64,000 nucleotides of DNA from Desulfosporosinus nitroreducens (GTDB taxonomy: Bacteria > Bacillota > Desulfitobacteriia > Desulfitobacteriales > Desulfitobacteriaceae). The position numbers and the translations under genes are program-made. Positions 8,075 to 17,639 of this stretch are shown piece by piece. How positions within the stretch are numbered: position 1 is the first letter of the stretch; every line of letters starts with the position of its first letter. The notes under the pieces were generated by a model, which was not told the origin of the DNA, ran no database searches, and was given only the letters and a program-made list of their open reading frames with translations. The stretch lies in NCBI RefSeq assembly GCF_023897015.1, contig NZ_JAMHFY010000002.1, positions 1-64,000 of the forward strand. The letters run 5' to 3'.

Positions 8075-9580
8075 ATGAAAAGTGTAAGCAAAGTAGATAA
8101 ACCAATTCTGTGGAGTTCACTGATAATTTCAGCAGCATTTGTAGTTGCTACACTGGTGACTCCATCTGGTGTTTCAACGGTTTTTAATGAGATCTTCTCT
8201 TTTTTTACCAAGAACCTTGGTTGGGCCTATATGTTAACTGCGGCAATGTGTGTTGCTTTCTGTATTGGTTTGGCGTTAAGCAAATACGGCAATATCAAGC
8301 TCGGTAAAGACGATGAAGAACCTGAGCATAGTCGTGGAAGCTGGTTTGCCATGCTCTTTGCTGCAGGTATGGGTATAGGCCTAGTGTTCTGGGGCGTGGC
8401 CGAGCCGATTATGCATTTTAACTATTCTCCTTTCGCGGACAGCAAGACTCCAGAGGCTGCCAGGATTGCGATGCGTACGGTACTTTTCCACTGGGGACTT
8501 CATCCCTGGGCTATGTATGCTGTGGTTGCTCTGGCCCTGGCTTACTTTCAATTCTGCAAAGGTCTTCCCGGCCTAATAAGCTCCACACTCTACCCATTAA
8601 TTGGGGAAAAAGGTATCAGAGGCCCTATTGGCAAAATCATCGATGCAATTGCTGTTATCGTAACTTTATTTGGAGTTGCAACTTCCCTTGGACTAGGTGC
8701 CCAACAGTTTACCTCAGGAATGAATTTTGAATACGGTCTTCCTAACACTACCACTGTAGCGGTTGTGTTAATCGCGATCATCACAGTTTTATTTATCATT
8801 TCAGCTGTTACCGGAATAGATAAGGGTATTAAATTTCTTAGCAATACCAATATGGTTATTGCCTTCCTGCTCATGCTTTTTCTCTTAATCGTGGGCCCTA
8901 CAAGATATATCCTAAATATTTTTTCCGAATCGATGGGTGATTATCTGCAAAACATTGTTTCCTTGAGCTTCTTTATGGATACTCAGGGAACAGTTGCAAA
9001 ACATACAGGTAATGACTGGATTGGCTCATGGACAGTTTTTTACTGGGCCTGGTGGATTACCTGGGCTCCCTTTGTAGGAAGCTTTATTGCCCGGATTTCT
9101 AAAGGTAGAACCATTCGTGAATTCATGGTAGGTATACTTGTTGCGCCCACCTTGTTAAGTGCAATATGGTTTAGCATCGTAGGCGGCAGCGCTCTTAACA
9201 TTGAGCTGTTTGGCAGTGGAGGAATTGGTGCCGCCGTTGATAAGGATGTTCCCAGCGGTATTTTCGCATTGTTAAGTCATTTCCCATTAAGTAGCCTGAC
9301 AGTCGTGCTTACGATGATTTTACTGGCAATATTTTTTATCACTTCTGCTGATTCCGCGACCTTCGTTATAGGTATGTTTACTTCCGGTGGAGAACTAAAC
9401 CCGGATAACCGGCTAAAAATTGTTTGGGGTGTTGTGGAAGGATCTTTAGCTGCTATACTCCTCGTAGCCGGCGGACTTTCCGCAGTTCAAACAGTTTCAT
9501 TTATGTTTAGTTTTCCGTTCATGATAATTATGATCCTAATGGTTGTAAGCTTGGTTAAAGCTATGGGCAAGGGAAGTTAG
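8075..9580 (+). CDS. BCCT-family betaine/carnitine/choline transporter, canonical sodium type
   Basis: 501 residues, about twelve membrane helices. It has the glycine-rich helix-3 block GMGIGLVFWGVAEP and the tryptophan box TVFYWAWWITWAPFVG followed by ARISKGRTIREF, both typical of sodium-coupled BetP/OpuD-type carriers. It should import a quaternary amine such as glycine betaine at the cytoplasmic membrane. I choose ATG 8075 with GGGGGG at 8064-8069 as binding site; a GTG at 8069 overlaps that site. Together with the CaiT-like carrier upstream this gives the operon two distinct uptake routes. Confidence 0.9.
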   Translation: MKSVSKVDKPILWSSLIISAAFVVATLVTPSGVSTVFNEIFSFFTKNLGWAYMLTAAMCVAFCIGLALSKYGNIKLGKDDEEPEHSRGSWFAMLFAAGMGIGLVFWGVAEPIMHFNYSPFADSKTPEAARIAMRTVLFHWGLHPWAMYAVVALALAYFQFCKGLPGLISSTLYPLIGEKGIRGPIGKIIDAIAVIVTLFGVATSLGLGAQQFTSGMNFEYGLPNTTTVAVVLIAIITVLFIISAVTGIDKGIKFLSNTNMVIAFLLMLFLLIVGPTRYILNIFSESMGDYLQNIVSLSFFMDTQGTVAKHTGNDWIGSWTVFYWAWWITWAPFVGSFIARISKGRTIREFMVGILVAPTLLSAIWFSIVGGSALNIELFGSGGIGAAVDKDVPSGIFALLSHFPLSSLTVVLTMILLAIFFITSADSATFVIGMFTSGGELNPDNRLKIVWGVVEGSLAAILLVAGGLSAVQTVSFMFSFPFMIIMILMVVSLVKAMGKGS

Positions 9581-9621
9581 TTCGATAGTTTTTACCGTAT
9601 TTTATGAAGATATCTTGGACC

Positions 9622-9830
9622 TTAGCCATTGTCTTTGTATGATTCAACCATCTGATCAAGGGGACTTGTTACGTTCAGAGATTCAATCTTAGCCAAATGC
9701 AAGTAAACGCAGGTCGTGTTGATATTTGAGTGACCAATTAGTTGCTTGATGTGATAAATACTTGTACCGGATTCCAGCAGGTGAGTCGCGAAACTATGCC
9801 TCATATAACTGCATTTTATCGCTATGGATA
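9622..9830 (-). pseudogene. C-terminal fragment of a tyrosine recombinase/integrase
   Basis: The minus strand encodes [12 protein letters not shown], then [13 protein letters not shown] and VYLHLAK: the second catalytic arginine block, the HxxH-derived GH block and the tyrosine of phage-type integrases. Only the last 60-70 residues remain; the arm and core-binding parts are gone. It marks the left edge of the accessory region. Confidence 0.8.
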
Positions 9831-9879
9831 TCTAAGACTTTTAGAGAGGCCACTTCGCTTAGGCGAAGCCCTGTCATTC

Positions 9880-10260
9880 CATGCAATACTCGTTTATGGT
9901 GAAGATTTCTCAGATGCTTTAAGTGCAGTGCCATTAACTAAAAAATATTGTAGTGGGCCTCAAAATGCAGCGATCCTATTGACCGAAAGGGATTATATTC
10001 CAAAAGATACCTTGGATGTAATAAGAAAATTACATGTTAATGATATTACAATTATTGGTGGAACAGGTGTAATTTCATTGTCAGTAGAAAATCAATTGAA
10101 TGCATTAGGGATTAATACTAATAGATTAAGTGGACTTGACAAATATGAAACCAATATAATTATTGCCAATCAACTAGATAATGTTAGTGAAATTGCAATT
10201 GTAACGGGGGAAGATTTTAGCTATCAAGATTTAGGGTTATCGTCAAGGACTTGGGCATGA
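9880..10260 (+). pseudogene. Fragment of a cell-wall-binding (CWB2) repeat protein
   Basis: From about 9880 the frame reads AILVYGEDFSDALSAVPL, LLTERDYIPKDTLDVIRKL, ITIIGGTGVIS and TNRLSGLDKYETN, which is the CWB2 (PF04122) repeat found in surface proteins of Firmicutes. No signal peptide or start precedes it; the upstream part of the open frame is antisense to the integrase fragment. The end at 10260 comes early in the next repeat. It is a truncated piece of a surface protein. Confidence 0.75.
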
Positions 10261-10267
10261 CAATTTA

Positions 10268-10560
10268 ACGCATCTGGACGATATTTTCATACGTTAACAT
10301 TAATAAAGTTGCGACTTATCGTAGTCATTATGACCGCCTTTCGACTGACAAGATTTACCAACAGAATACAATGTGGGCGTCAGGAATTGTTCATAGTTCG
10401 ATTACTGGGAGTTTAGCGAACAAAATAAAGTTCCAAACTACCGAGGTTAGAGCATCGATAATTGAGAAATGATCAGTTACTTGTGAGAGATATCCGACGC
10501 AGGAGGAATTTTATGCCAATATGACGAAGACATATAAAGTAAGATAATTGATTTTTCAAA
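10268..10560 (+). pseudogene. Decayed open frame of unknown origin in a 340-bp gap
   Basis: One frame from about 10268 to a TGA at 10470 reads like protein (KVATYRSHYDRLSTDKIYQQ and on), and continues in phase after the TGA for another 25 codons. There is no start codon with a binding site. I do not recognise the family. It could be the end of an exported protein related to the CWB2 piece before it. Confidence 0.3.
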
Positions 10561-10604
10561 TGGAGTTATTTATATATATTTCTTAAAAGAGAGGATGGAG
10601 TGTT

Positions 10605-10898
10605 TTGAAGAAGTTCGCCAATCTTATTATTATTCTCTTTACATCCTTATTAGCTGCTTGCGAAGTTTTATTTTTAGGACTAATTTTCTTGAGTAATGCA
10701 CTTAGTTCAGTCTCAATCGGATTCGTTGGAATTAAGTCTAGTATGCAAATATTTCTTGATTTCTTTATTGTCGCAATATTTGTGGCTGTCTTATTCTATT
10801 TCATTAAGACTAAACAAAAAGCAATGATAATAACTTCTTTAATTGGTCTGGTTTCTCATGTAGCTTTATGGCTATTTATTTCTAAAAGCGTTTCATAG
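10605..10898 (+). CDS. Small membrane protein, unknown function
   Basis: 97 residues with three predicted membrane helices (about 5-35, 45-68, 75-95). TTG at 10605 follows GATGGAG at a good distance; no ATG is available. No known domain recognised. It stands alone between pseudogene pieces and is followed by a strong hairpin at 10945-10976. Confidence 0.55.
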   Translation: MKKFANLIIILFTSLLAACEVLFLGLIFLSNALSSVSIGFVGIKSSMQIFLDFFIVAIFVAVLFYFIKTKQKAMIITSLIGLVSHVALWLFISKSVS

Positions 10899-10944
10899 GG
10901 AAGGCCACATCGTATAACAAAAGCATTCAAGATGATAATTAACA

Positions 10945-10976
10945 GTCCCCTCGTTCAAAAATGTACGAGGGGACTT
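10945..10976. terminator. 11-bp hairpin, terminator-like
   Basis: AGTCCCCTCGT and ACGAGGGGACT enclose a ten-base loop. No T run follows on either strand, so termination would be weak. Confidence 0.5.
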
Positions 10977-11081
10977 AACGTAACCATCATTATCGGACTT
11001 TCTCCGGTAATCTTCTGGATAAGTAGAGGATTCGAGAATGCTTAATACGTATTGTTCTTATTTCGCACGGGGGGGTAATGT

Positions 11082-11387
11082 ATGAAAGATGATTGTATAG
11101 CTGCACATAAATATAGTTCTAACCACAATGCCGAACTTCCGTTGGCTGATCTCACTTTAACGTGGCAGTTTGAATGGAACGATGTTCGTGGTAGGCCTTA
11201 TGGAATTGGAAATTAGTTTCAGGAAAGGCCTACAAGATTAGATTGATGTTAACATTTAATGGTGTAAGTCAAACTACTCGAAGTAGCTTTAAAATAAAGT
11301 GACTATACGTCAGGTGAACAGTGGTTGACAATAAGGTGTATTGTTAGTCTCCTAGATGGGTCAGAGGTAAAGTGTGGAATTAAATAA
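11082..11387 (+). pseudogene. Frameshifted small exported-type protein
   Basis: ATG 11082 after GGGGGGGT opens 44 codons ending in DLTLTWQFEWNDVRGRPYG. After a frame change near 11210 the text continues as LVSGKAYKIRLMLTFNGVSQ, and after another near 11305 as YTSGEQWLTIRCIVSLLDGS to a TAA at 11387. The beta-rich composition suggests an Ig-like or surface domain, consistent with the surface-protein fragments on either side. At least two frameshifts make it non-functional as read. Confidence 0.4.
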
Positions 11388-11416
11388 GGATAATAAATAA
11401 GGATAATAAGTTATAG

Positions 11417-11458
11417 CCGACTGGGTGGTAGTTGTTCACACCTTGGTCGGTTTATTTT
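11417..11458 (+). terminator. Terminator-like hairpin
   Basis: CCGAC-TGGGTG pairs with CACC-TTG-GTCGG and is followed by TTTATTTTG. Just upstream AAATAAGGATAAT is present twice in tandem. Confidence 0.5.
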
Positions 11459-11489
11459 GTTGTTTGGATTTTATCCCTTTTGAATTAAC

Positions 11490-12954
11490 TCAAAGTAAAT
11501 GCTCAGGATACCTACGTTGCCAGTGCATACCCTTACATTAATTACTATAATACGAGTTATCTCTATGTCGGTCACGATGCCACAATTGGTGCGACACGCT
11601 CCTTGGTTAAATGGCCCACTTTACCGGATATCCCTAATGCAGAAGTACTTGGTGGTCAAATCGGATTTTATCAATACCATGCTTACTCACAGATTGCTCC
11701 GGTAGAGATGCATAAGGTGACAACAAGTGGATGGGCTCATGACAAAGTAACGTGGAATGCACTGCCAAGCTTTAATGCCTCTGCCGAATCTACATTAGGA
11801 AGCTTAGTTACAGGCTATAATTATTTTGAAGCTACTAGTCTTACTAAAGAATGGTACGCTAACCCTCAAGCCAATAATGGGGTGATTTTTAAATATGCCG
11901 ACAGCCAGGAAAACTCGAATACAAGAAGGAGCTTCTATTCCTCGGATTGGATTAATCCGGATAGAACTTCCCTTGGTAAGCCGAAACTTGTAATCTCCTT
12001 TAGATCTAAAGAATTTCTGGGTTTAGCGGATTATTGGAAATTTACCCCTGACATATTTCAGGGCGAAGGAACCGGCGTCGTTAACGTCATCAATGGCAAC
12101 TGTCTATGATATTCCCGTTTTAGATTTAGCCAGCAGAGTAAATGCGTTTAATCTAAAAATGGTCTACAACAGCCGGTCCTCCTATCAGGATGCCTGGGGC
12201 TATGGCTGGACGTTCAGTCAAAAGTGCCAACCTAAAAGGCCCGACCCTCGCTGAAGATATTCAGACCAGCTATAATTACGATGCACAGGGGAATTTAAAG
12301 TCTAGAACTGATCCCAATGGGCGTGTTACTAATTTTGATTACAACGCAATTAATAAGGCTGTTACTGAGACAGATCCCTTAGGGAAATTTATCACTTACG
12401 ATTACGATGAGAACGGCAACCTAAAATCCAGTACCAGGGGTAAAGGGGTGAATATAGTCCAATCGGAAAGCTACACTTATGACCGGAAAAATCGGCTGCT
12501 GGAAACGTATATCGGAGGCGTAAAACAATTTACCAATGTCTATAATCATGCAGATGAGAAAACGCAAATGACGTTGGCAGACGGTGTGACAAAATACACG
12601 TATTCTTACGATGCCAACCATCGCATCTTGACAGCTTCAGAGCCAGGCAGCAGCTTTTCGTTGAGCAATGAATACTGACAAACACCGGGAAATTCCAACG
12701 GCATGCGGGTTAAGTACACGGAAGCTATGGGCGGGATGAGTCAAATAACCTCCTTTGCCTACGATGAGCTGCGCAGAATGACTTCTGAAAGTCAGGTTCA
12801 AGCCATGGGGATTCTTAAGGTTTCCGGCTTTATCATAACTATAAGTTACAGTGCTAGTGCCGTTATTCCAGGAGGCAAGCCTTTTGGCAAAGTCGTAAAC
12901 AAACGTGTGAGTAGTGCTGTAAACGTATCATCCGAATGGTTTGCGCAAAACTAA
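11490..12954 (+). pseudogene. Collapsed RHS/YD-repeat wall-associated protein (DNRLRE domain plus YD repeats)
   Basis: From 11490 one frame gives a DNRLRE-type domain (NAQDTYVASAYPYINYY ... LVKWPTLPDIP) up to about 12100. The frame then changes and reads VNAFNLKMVYNSRSSYQ and GYGWTF, the start of an RHS core, and after a jump near 12215 come YD repeats (YNYDAQGNLKSRTDPNGR, YDYDENGNLKSSTR, YTYDRKNRLLETY). A stop at 12676 is followed by one more repeat (FAYDELRRMTSES). A complete RHS protein of this type is usually well over 1000 residues, so most of the core and the variable toxin tip are deleted. Confidence 0.8.
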
Positions 12955-13162
12955 GACTGTAGGGAGCACGACGAATAACTACCATTAGACGCTCTTATTT
13001 CTTTATACTACACAATCTGCAATTATTCGCGTATTTTAACTTTTTCGTAAGATAATTTAAGTTTTTTGTAAAGCACTATAACTCTAAACTTGGTATGGTA
13101 AAAAGGAGAAATGGCTATGATGCGAAAATCCGAAGCCTGACCTAAGTGGAGAGTGAAGAAAC

Positions 13163-15013
13163 ATGAATTGCAGCAAGAAAATGAATCAAACGAATTTACA
13201 TCAAAGGGGATTGCAGGGGAATTCCATCGGCTATATGCCGGGATTAGACGGACTGAGGGCATTGGCAGTGTTTGCCGTGATCGCTTACCATCTCAATCTG
13301 ACTTGGGTGCCGGGAGGGCTCTTAGGGGTAAGTCTATTCTTTGTGCTATCCGGGTATTTGATCACTAATATTTTACTGAAGCAATGGGAGCAGTCCGGAG
13401 CGATTGACTTGAAAGATTTCTGGCTGCGTCGGGCCCGGAGGCTGCTGCCGGCTCTTTTTGTGATGCTGGCAGGCGTGATGTCCTGGGTTATGCTTTGCGC
13501 TCCGGAACGCATGGCAGCCTTGAAGCAGGAGGCGCTGGCTGCGGTATTTTATACCAGTAACTGGTATCTGATCTTCCATCAGGTATCCTACTTTGAAAGC
13601 TTCGGTCCGCCGTCTCCGCTGGGACACCTCTGGTCTTTGGCGGTAGAAGAACAGTTTTATCTTTTCTGGCCCCTTCTTTTGGGATTGGGGCTGCGCTGTC
13701 TCCGTCAGCGAAAATGGATTATCGGGGGAACAATGGCTGTCGCTTTGACTTCCGCTGCGGCAATGGCGCTGATTTACATACCGGGTCAAGACCCCAGCAG
13801 GGTATATTATGGAACGGATACACGTGCTTTCGCTTTACTTGTCGGGGCACTACTTGCAATGGTATGGCCCAGCCGGAAGATGAACCCAGATCTGTCCAGC
13901 AAAAAGAGACTGGCGCTGGATGTGGCGGGAGGCCTGGGGTTATTGGTCGTACTTTTGATGATCGGGAAAACAAACCAATACCAGACCTCTCTCTATCAGG
14001 GCGGACTCTTGCTTTACTCTGTCGCGGCAGCTTGCCTGGTGGCAGTTCTGGCCCACCCGGCCAGCTATCTGGGTAGGTTATTCGGATGGGGCCCATTGCG
14101 TTGGCTAGGAGATTGTTCCTATGGGATTTACTTGTGGCATTACCCGGTCATCATACTGACAAATCCAGTTGTGAGTACAGAAGGCTTGAACCTTTCACGC
14201 ACACTCCTGCAAATTGCGGTAAGCATTATCCTGGCCGCTCTATCTCGCTACTTAATCGAAGAGCCGATCCGGTACGGACGACGGAAACAAGTTCGGAGGC
14301 GGAGGTCGGACCTTCAGTGGTGGCACAGGCCATTGGCCCCCAGTACTAAAATTTCATTTAGTATATTGCTGATGTTTTTAATATTGTTTGTGACCCTCAA
14401 TGGGGGCATGCAAATTTCGCAAAGAGCTTTAGCGAAGAGCCATGTGACTCAAAACCAAGCTCAAGTAGCTGACAAAGATGAGCTCGCTAACATTGAACCT
14501 AAAGCGACAGAAAAGAAAAGTGATATCAGTGGGGATGATATTACGATCATTGGAGATTCCTTAATGATCAATGTAGCGCCTGTTTTGCAAAACCGCCTGC
14601 CTGGTATTGTAATCGACGCGCAACTTGGCAGGCAGATGTATCAGGCTCCGGATCTCATTTCTAAGCTCCAAAAAGAAGGTAAGCTCGGAAAAATTGTAAT
14701 TATTGAATTAGGAACAAACGGTTCGTTCACAGAAAAACAGTTAATGAACACCTTAGACTCCCTGCAAAGAGCTGAAAAAATCTTGCTGGTGAATACACGT
14801 GTCCCGAAGCCCTGGGAATCAGTAGTAAATGAGACCCTGACAAAGGTAGCGGAGTCATACCCAAATACTAAGCTGATAGATTGGCATTTGATCAGTAGTG
14901 GCCATGAGGATTATTTTTATCCAGACGGTGTTCATCTAACCCAATCGGGCATGAAAGCCTACGGGGAGACGCTAATCGATGCTCTAATTTCTAATCAAAA
15001 CGATGGAGAATAA
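13163..15013 (+). CDS. OatA-type O-acetyltransferase (acyltransferase-3 plus SGNH hydrolase domain)
   Basis: 616 residues. Residues about 24-370 are a multi-helix acyltransferase-3 domain (YMPGLDGLRALAVFAVIAYH at its start, then FWLRRARRLLP), followed by a membrane helix near 395-412 and an extracellular SGNH domain: GDS with Ser466, GTNG, and DGVH with Asp588 and His591. The fold is that of peptidoglycan O-acetyltransferases (OatA), which carry acetyl groups across the membrane and place them on muramic acid, raising lysozyme resistance; other surface glycans are possible acceptors. The start ATG 13163 follows GGAGAG. A decayed copy of the same gene lies at 17640-18337. Confidence 0.88.
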   Translation: MNCSKKMNQTNLHQRGLQGNSIGYMPGLDGLRALAVFAVIAYHLNLTWVPGGLLGVSLFFVLSGYLITNILLKQWEQSGAIDLKDFWLRRARRLLPALFVMLAGVMSWVMLCAPERMAALKQEALAAVFYTSNWYLIFHQVSYFESFGPPSPLGHLWSLAVEEQFYLFWPLLLGLGLRCLRQRKWIIGGTMAVALTSAAAMALIYIPGQDPSRVYYGTDTRAFALLVGALLAMVWPSRKMNPDLSSKKRLALDVAGGLGLLVVLLMIGKTNQYQTSLYQGGLLLYSVAAACLVAVLAHPASYLGRLFGWGPLRWLGDCSYGIYLWHYPVIILTNPVVSTEGLNLSRTLLQIAVSIILAALSRYLIEEPIRYGRRKQVRRRRSDLQWWHRPLAPSTKISFSILLMFLILFVTLNGGMQISQRALAKSHVTQNQAQVADKDELANIEPKATEKKSDISGDDITIIGDSLMINVAPVLQNRLPGIVIDAQLGRQMYQAPDLISKLQKEGKLGKIVIIELGTNGSFTEKQLMNTLDSLQRAEKILLVNTRVPKPWESVVNETLTKVAESYPNTKLIDWHLISSGHEDYFYPDGVHLTQSGMKAYGETLIDALISNQNDGE

Positions 15014-15022
15014 TCAACCAGC

Positions 15023-15215
15023 TACTCGAAGGAGTTTATTAAGGATATCGAAAAAAAATACAATGAATACGTTAACCTTACTAAATATGATGAATCCGTT
15101 GCTCTTCCTATAAACTCGTCTAAAGGTTGATATGGATGCAAGGAAAGCCGCCATACGAGCCGAGGACATGACAAAGGGAGTATTTATCCCCGGTGGGCAG
15201 CTTGCCGCAATTTGA
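15023..15215 (+). pseudogene. Short mobile-element-like coding remnants
   Basis: Two consecutive open stretches without starts: one from 15023 ends at 15130 (YSKEFIKDIEKKYNEYVNLT...), the next overlaps it and ends at 15215 (DMDARKAAIRAEDMTKGVF...). They read like protein tails, the second similar in style to accessory genes of Clostridial conjugative elements, but I cannot name a family. Confidence 0.3.
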
Positions 15216-15274
15216 GCCACAAATAGCTGTAAATCCACTCCATACCGCTAATTTGTAATGGCAAGATAAAAGAC

Positions 15275-15314
15275 AAAGGAGTGCGGCAGCGTAACAACTA
15301 TCGTACTCCTTTTT
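15275..15314 (+). terminator. Terminator before the tetR promoter
   Basis: AAAGGAGTGCG pairs with CGTACTCCTTT (one wobble), loop of about 17 bases, then TTTTT. Confidence 0.7.
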
Positions 15315-15323
15315 ACATACCTA

Positions 15324-15373
15324 TTGACAAGTAAACTATCGTTTACTATAATAAGTGGTGAACGATAGTTTAC
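15324..15373 (+). promoter_or_regulatory. Consensus sigma-A promoter with a paired TetR-type operator
   Basis: TTGACA (15324-15329) and TATAAT (15347-15352) are both perfect and spaced by 17 bases. The spacer is almost wholly a 16-bp near-palindrome, GTAAACTATCGTTTAC (15331-15346), and its inverted partner GTGAACGATAGTTTAC lies at 15358-15373 over the start site. A repressor bound here would block the promoter; the TetR gene that follows is the obvious candidate, acting on its own operon. Confidence 0.85.
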
Positions 15374-15395
15374 TGCTCTTGAGAGGGGTTTTTAG

Positions 15396-16037
15396 ATGTC
15401 GGATACAAAAGAAAATATTTTGCATACCGCGCTCCGCTTGTTTGCGCGAGATGGCTATGAAGCTGTTTCGGTTAGCGCTATTGCCGGGGAGCTTGGAATG
15501 ACAAAAGGAGCTTTGTATAAGCACTACAAGAATAAGCGGGATATATTTGACAGCATTGTGGAGCGTATCTATCAAATGGATTATGAACGAGCGCAGGAAT
15601 TTGAGGTTCCAGAAGAAGTATTCGAGAAAGCACCATTGCCATACCACAATACTTCTGTAGATAAAATTGACGCTTTCATCAAGGCGCAATTCCGTTTTTG
15701 GACAGAGGATGAATTTGGCTGCCATTTCCGCAAAATGATTACATTGGAGCAATACAGAAATCCTGATATGGCAGAGCTGTATCAAAAGTGTCTTGCAGGT
15801 GGGCCGGTAGATTATATGGAAGATTTGTTCCGCGAAATGATAGAACAAGGTGTTTTGAGCAAAAGTAATCCGACGCAATTAGCACTTGAGTTCTATGCAC
15901 CGTATTACCTGTTGTTAAGTATTTATGACGTATCCCCGGATAAAGAGAAAGCCACGAATCTTTTAGCGGCGCACATCGAGCGCTTTATGCAAAAAAACAC
16001 AGCGAAAATGAGTAAAGAAAAGGAGCAATCACAATGA
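15396..16037 (+). CDS. TetR-family transcriptional regulator
   Basis: 213 residues. The N-terminal 60 residues are a TetR helix-turn-helix (ALRLFARDGYEAVSVSAIA, then MTKGALYKHYKNKRDIFD); the rest is a ligand-binding helical domain of unknown specificity. ATG 15396 follows GAGAGGGG. The last four bases overlap the start of a SAM methyltransferase, so the two are translationally coupled. The operator in its own promoter indicates autorepression. Confidence 0.9.
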   Translation: MSDTKENILHTALRLFARDGYEAVSVSAIAGELGMTKGALYKHYKNKRDIFDSIVERIYQMDYERAQEFEVPEEVFEKAPLPYHNTSVDKIDAFIKAQFRFWTEDEFGCHFRKMITLEQYRNPDMAELYQKCLAGGPVDYMEDLFREMIEQGVLSKSNPTQLALEFYAPYYLLLSIYDVSPDKEKATNLLAAHIERFMQKNTAKMSKEKEQSQ

Positions 16038-16750
16038 AATATATTATAAGCCAAAAATACAATACGCCCGAATTACAAGCAAAAATGATGGGACCTAACC
16101 CCTTAAAATTGCAGGAGGAAATGCTTATCAATCATAAAATTCCCGCCGGAAGCCTCGTTTGCGACTTGGGCAGCGGGCAAGGGGTTACCAGCATTATGCT
16201 TGCTCACGATTATGGTTTCACTGTTTACGCCGCCGATCTTTGGAGCGAACCGCAGGTAAACCGAGAATTTTTTGATGAGATGGGGTTAACCCACGAACAG
16301 ATTATACCGGTCAAGGCCGACGCCACCGATTTGCCATTTGAAAAAGAATTTTTCGATGCGGTAGTCAGCACAGATTCTTATAATTATTGGGGACGCGACC
16401 CGGAATACTTGGATGCAAAGCTACTGCCTTTCGTCAAAAGCGGCGGTTATATTTATGCCTGTGTTCCCGGCATGAAAAGAGATTGCCATGATAATCTACC
16501 GGAAGAATTACTTCTCTCGTGGACGCCGGAACAGCTTATCTACTTGCGTGATATTCACTATTGGACAGAAATTTTAAATCAATGTAAAGACGCCAAAGTC
16601 ATTTCCATATACGAGATGGAGGGCAATGAGGAACTTTGGGAAGTGTGGCTGAACCAAGAAAATGAGATTGCGGTCAATGACCGCAAAACAATGGAAGCTG
16701 GCGGTGGGAAATACTTGAACTTTATCGCTTTTGTACTGCAAAAGAAGTAA
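16034..16750 (+). CDS. Class I SAM-dependent methyltransferase
   Basis: 238 residues with the SAM motif I VCDLGSGQGVTS (about 42-53), an acidic motif II (YAADLW) and a post-motif region KADATDLPFEKEFFDAVVS. Substrate unknown; small-molecule methylation is likely. It overlaps the tetR stop (ATGA), so it is made under the control of that repressor and may modify or detoxify the repressor's inducer. Confidence 0.85.
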   Translation: MKYIISQKYNTPELQAKMMGPNPLKLQEEMLINHKIPAGSLVCDLGSGQGVTSIMLAHDYGFTVYAADLWSEPQVNREFFDEMGLTHEQIIPVKADATDLPFEKEFFDAVVSTDSYNYWGRDPEYLDAKLLPFVKSGGYIYACVPGMKRDCHDNLPEELLLSWTPEQLIYLRDIHYWTEILNQCKDAKVISIYEMEGNEELWEVWLNQENEIAVNDRKTMEAGGGKYLNFIAFVLQKK

Positions 16751-16805
16751 ATGAAAGGATTTGATGTGAAAGACGCAATAATAAATTCAATAGAGAGGTG
16801 GTCTG

Positions 16806-16994
16806 ATGGAGGAAACAATGTGGTTGCATTGCCCGATTTGTAAAAATAAAACTCGTATCCGATTAAGAAAAGACACCGTACTTGAAAACATCCCGCTTTT
16901 TTGTCCAAAGTGTAAGCAAGAAACCTTAATTAATGTACGACAACAAAATATGTCAGTTGTTAGAGAGCCAGACGCACAGACGCAGAGCCGATAA
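16806..16994 (+). CDS. Cysteine-rich KTR-family small protein
   Basis: 62 residues with two CPxC knuckles (CPICKNKTRIRLR at about 9-21 and CPKCKQET at about 34-41), typical of the cysteine-rich KTR family (PF14205) often carried on Firmicute conjugative elements. Probably a zinc ribbon. Start at ATG 16806, after GAGAGGTGG. The stop overlaps a strong terminator. Confidence 0.8.
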   Translation: MEETMWLHCPICKNKTRIRLRKDTVLENIPLFCPKCKQETLINVRQQNMSVVREPDAQTQSR

Positions 16995-17033
16995 CCACAG
17001 AGATAAAACTCTTGGTTGTCGGCTCTTTTTTTG
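16984..17033 (+). terminator. Terminator of the tetR operon
   Basis: AGAGCCGATAACCA and TGGTTGTCGGCTCT pair over most of their length around a loop, followed by seven T residues. Confidence 0.85.
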
Positions 17034-17142
17034 TAAAAGGATTACACTATCACAATCCGCCTGTGATGCAATAGCTCTTTGTTGCGCCAAAACAAAACAG
17101 CATAGGTAAGTCTGATTATGCCACCCGAAAGGAGGTCTGCCC

Positions 17143-17262
17143 TTGGCAATTTACCATTGCAGTATTAAGGTCATCAAACGCAGTCAAGGCAAAAGTGCCG
17201 TAGCTGCCGCCGCCTGTATCGCCAATGCCCTCACCGAGCAGGGCGTTGAAAACTCTCGTTGA
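17143..17262 (+). pseudogene. N-terminal remnant of a MobA/MobL (MobQ) relaxase
   Basis: TTG 17143 after AAAGGAGG opens a 39-codon frame beginning LAIYHCSIKVIKRSQGKSAV and AAAA, the conserved N-terminus of MobA/MobL relaxases of mobilisable elements. The text then diverges and stops; the histidine triad and the rest of the nickase are missing. 17263-17640 holds only further non-matching sequence with no gene I can support. It indicates a former mobilisable or conjugative element here. Confidence 0.7.
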
Positions 17263-17639
17263 CTTAAACAGAGTAGACCCGGTGAAGAAGGAAGCAAACA
17301 GGAAAGAGCCTTTAAAGATAGCGACTAACATGGTGGGGACGCTCACAAAATATCCTACAGGGATTAAGACAAATTTGCATATTAAAAAAGACAGTGCCTA
17401 GAGATAAGGTTGATTAATTAATTGTTATGAATGACAAGTTGATCCTTTAGGGCAACGACAGGTGCAATGCTCATAATATACATTTAGACATCTAGATATA
17501 TGCATTCTTAGCTATCATGATATCATCCGATTTACCAATCTGACTATAGTGGAACAACTCTGCTTCAATGTTTACGGTATTCGCCCTCATTGGCTCCTGT
17601 ATAATAGCGGCTTTCAGTTTCAGTCCCAGTTTTCCCATG

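Noticed and set aside
10470-10550. Possible selenocysteine UGA at 10470
   Set aside because: The flanking frame has no start or known family and no hairpin behind the TGA at the distance seen in selD; better explained as decay.
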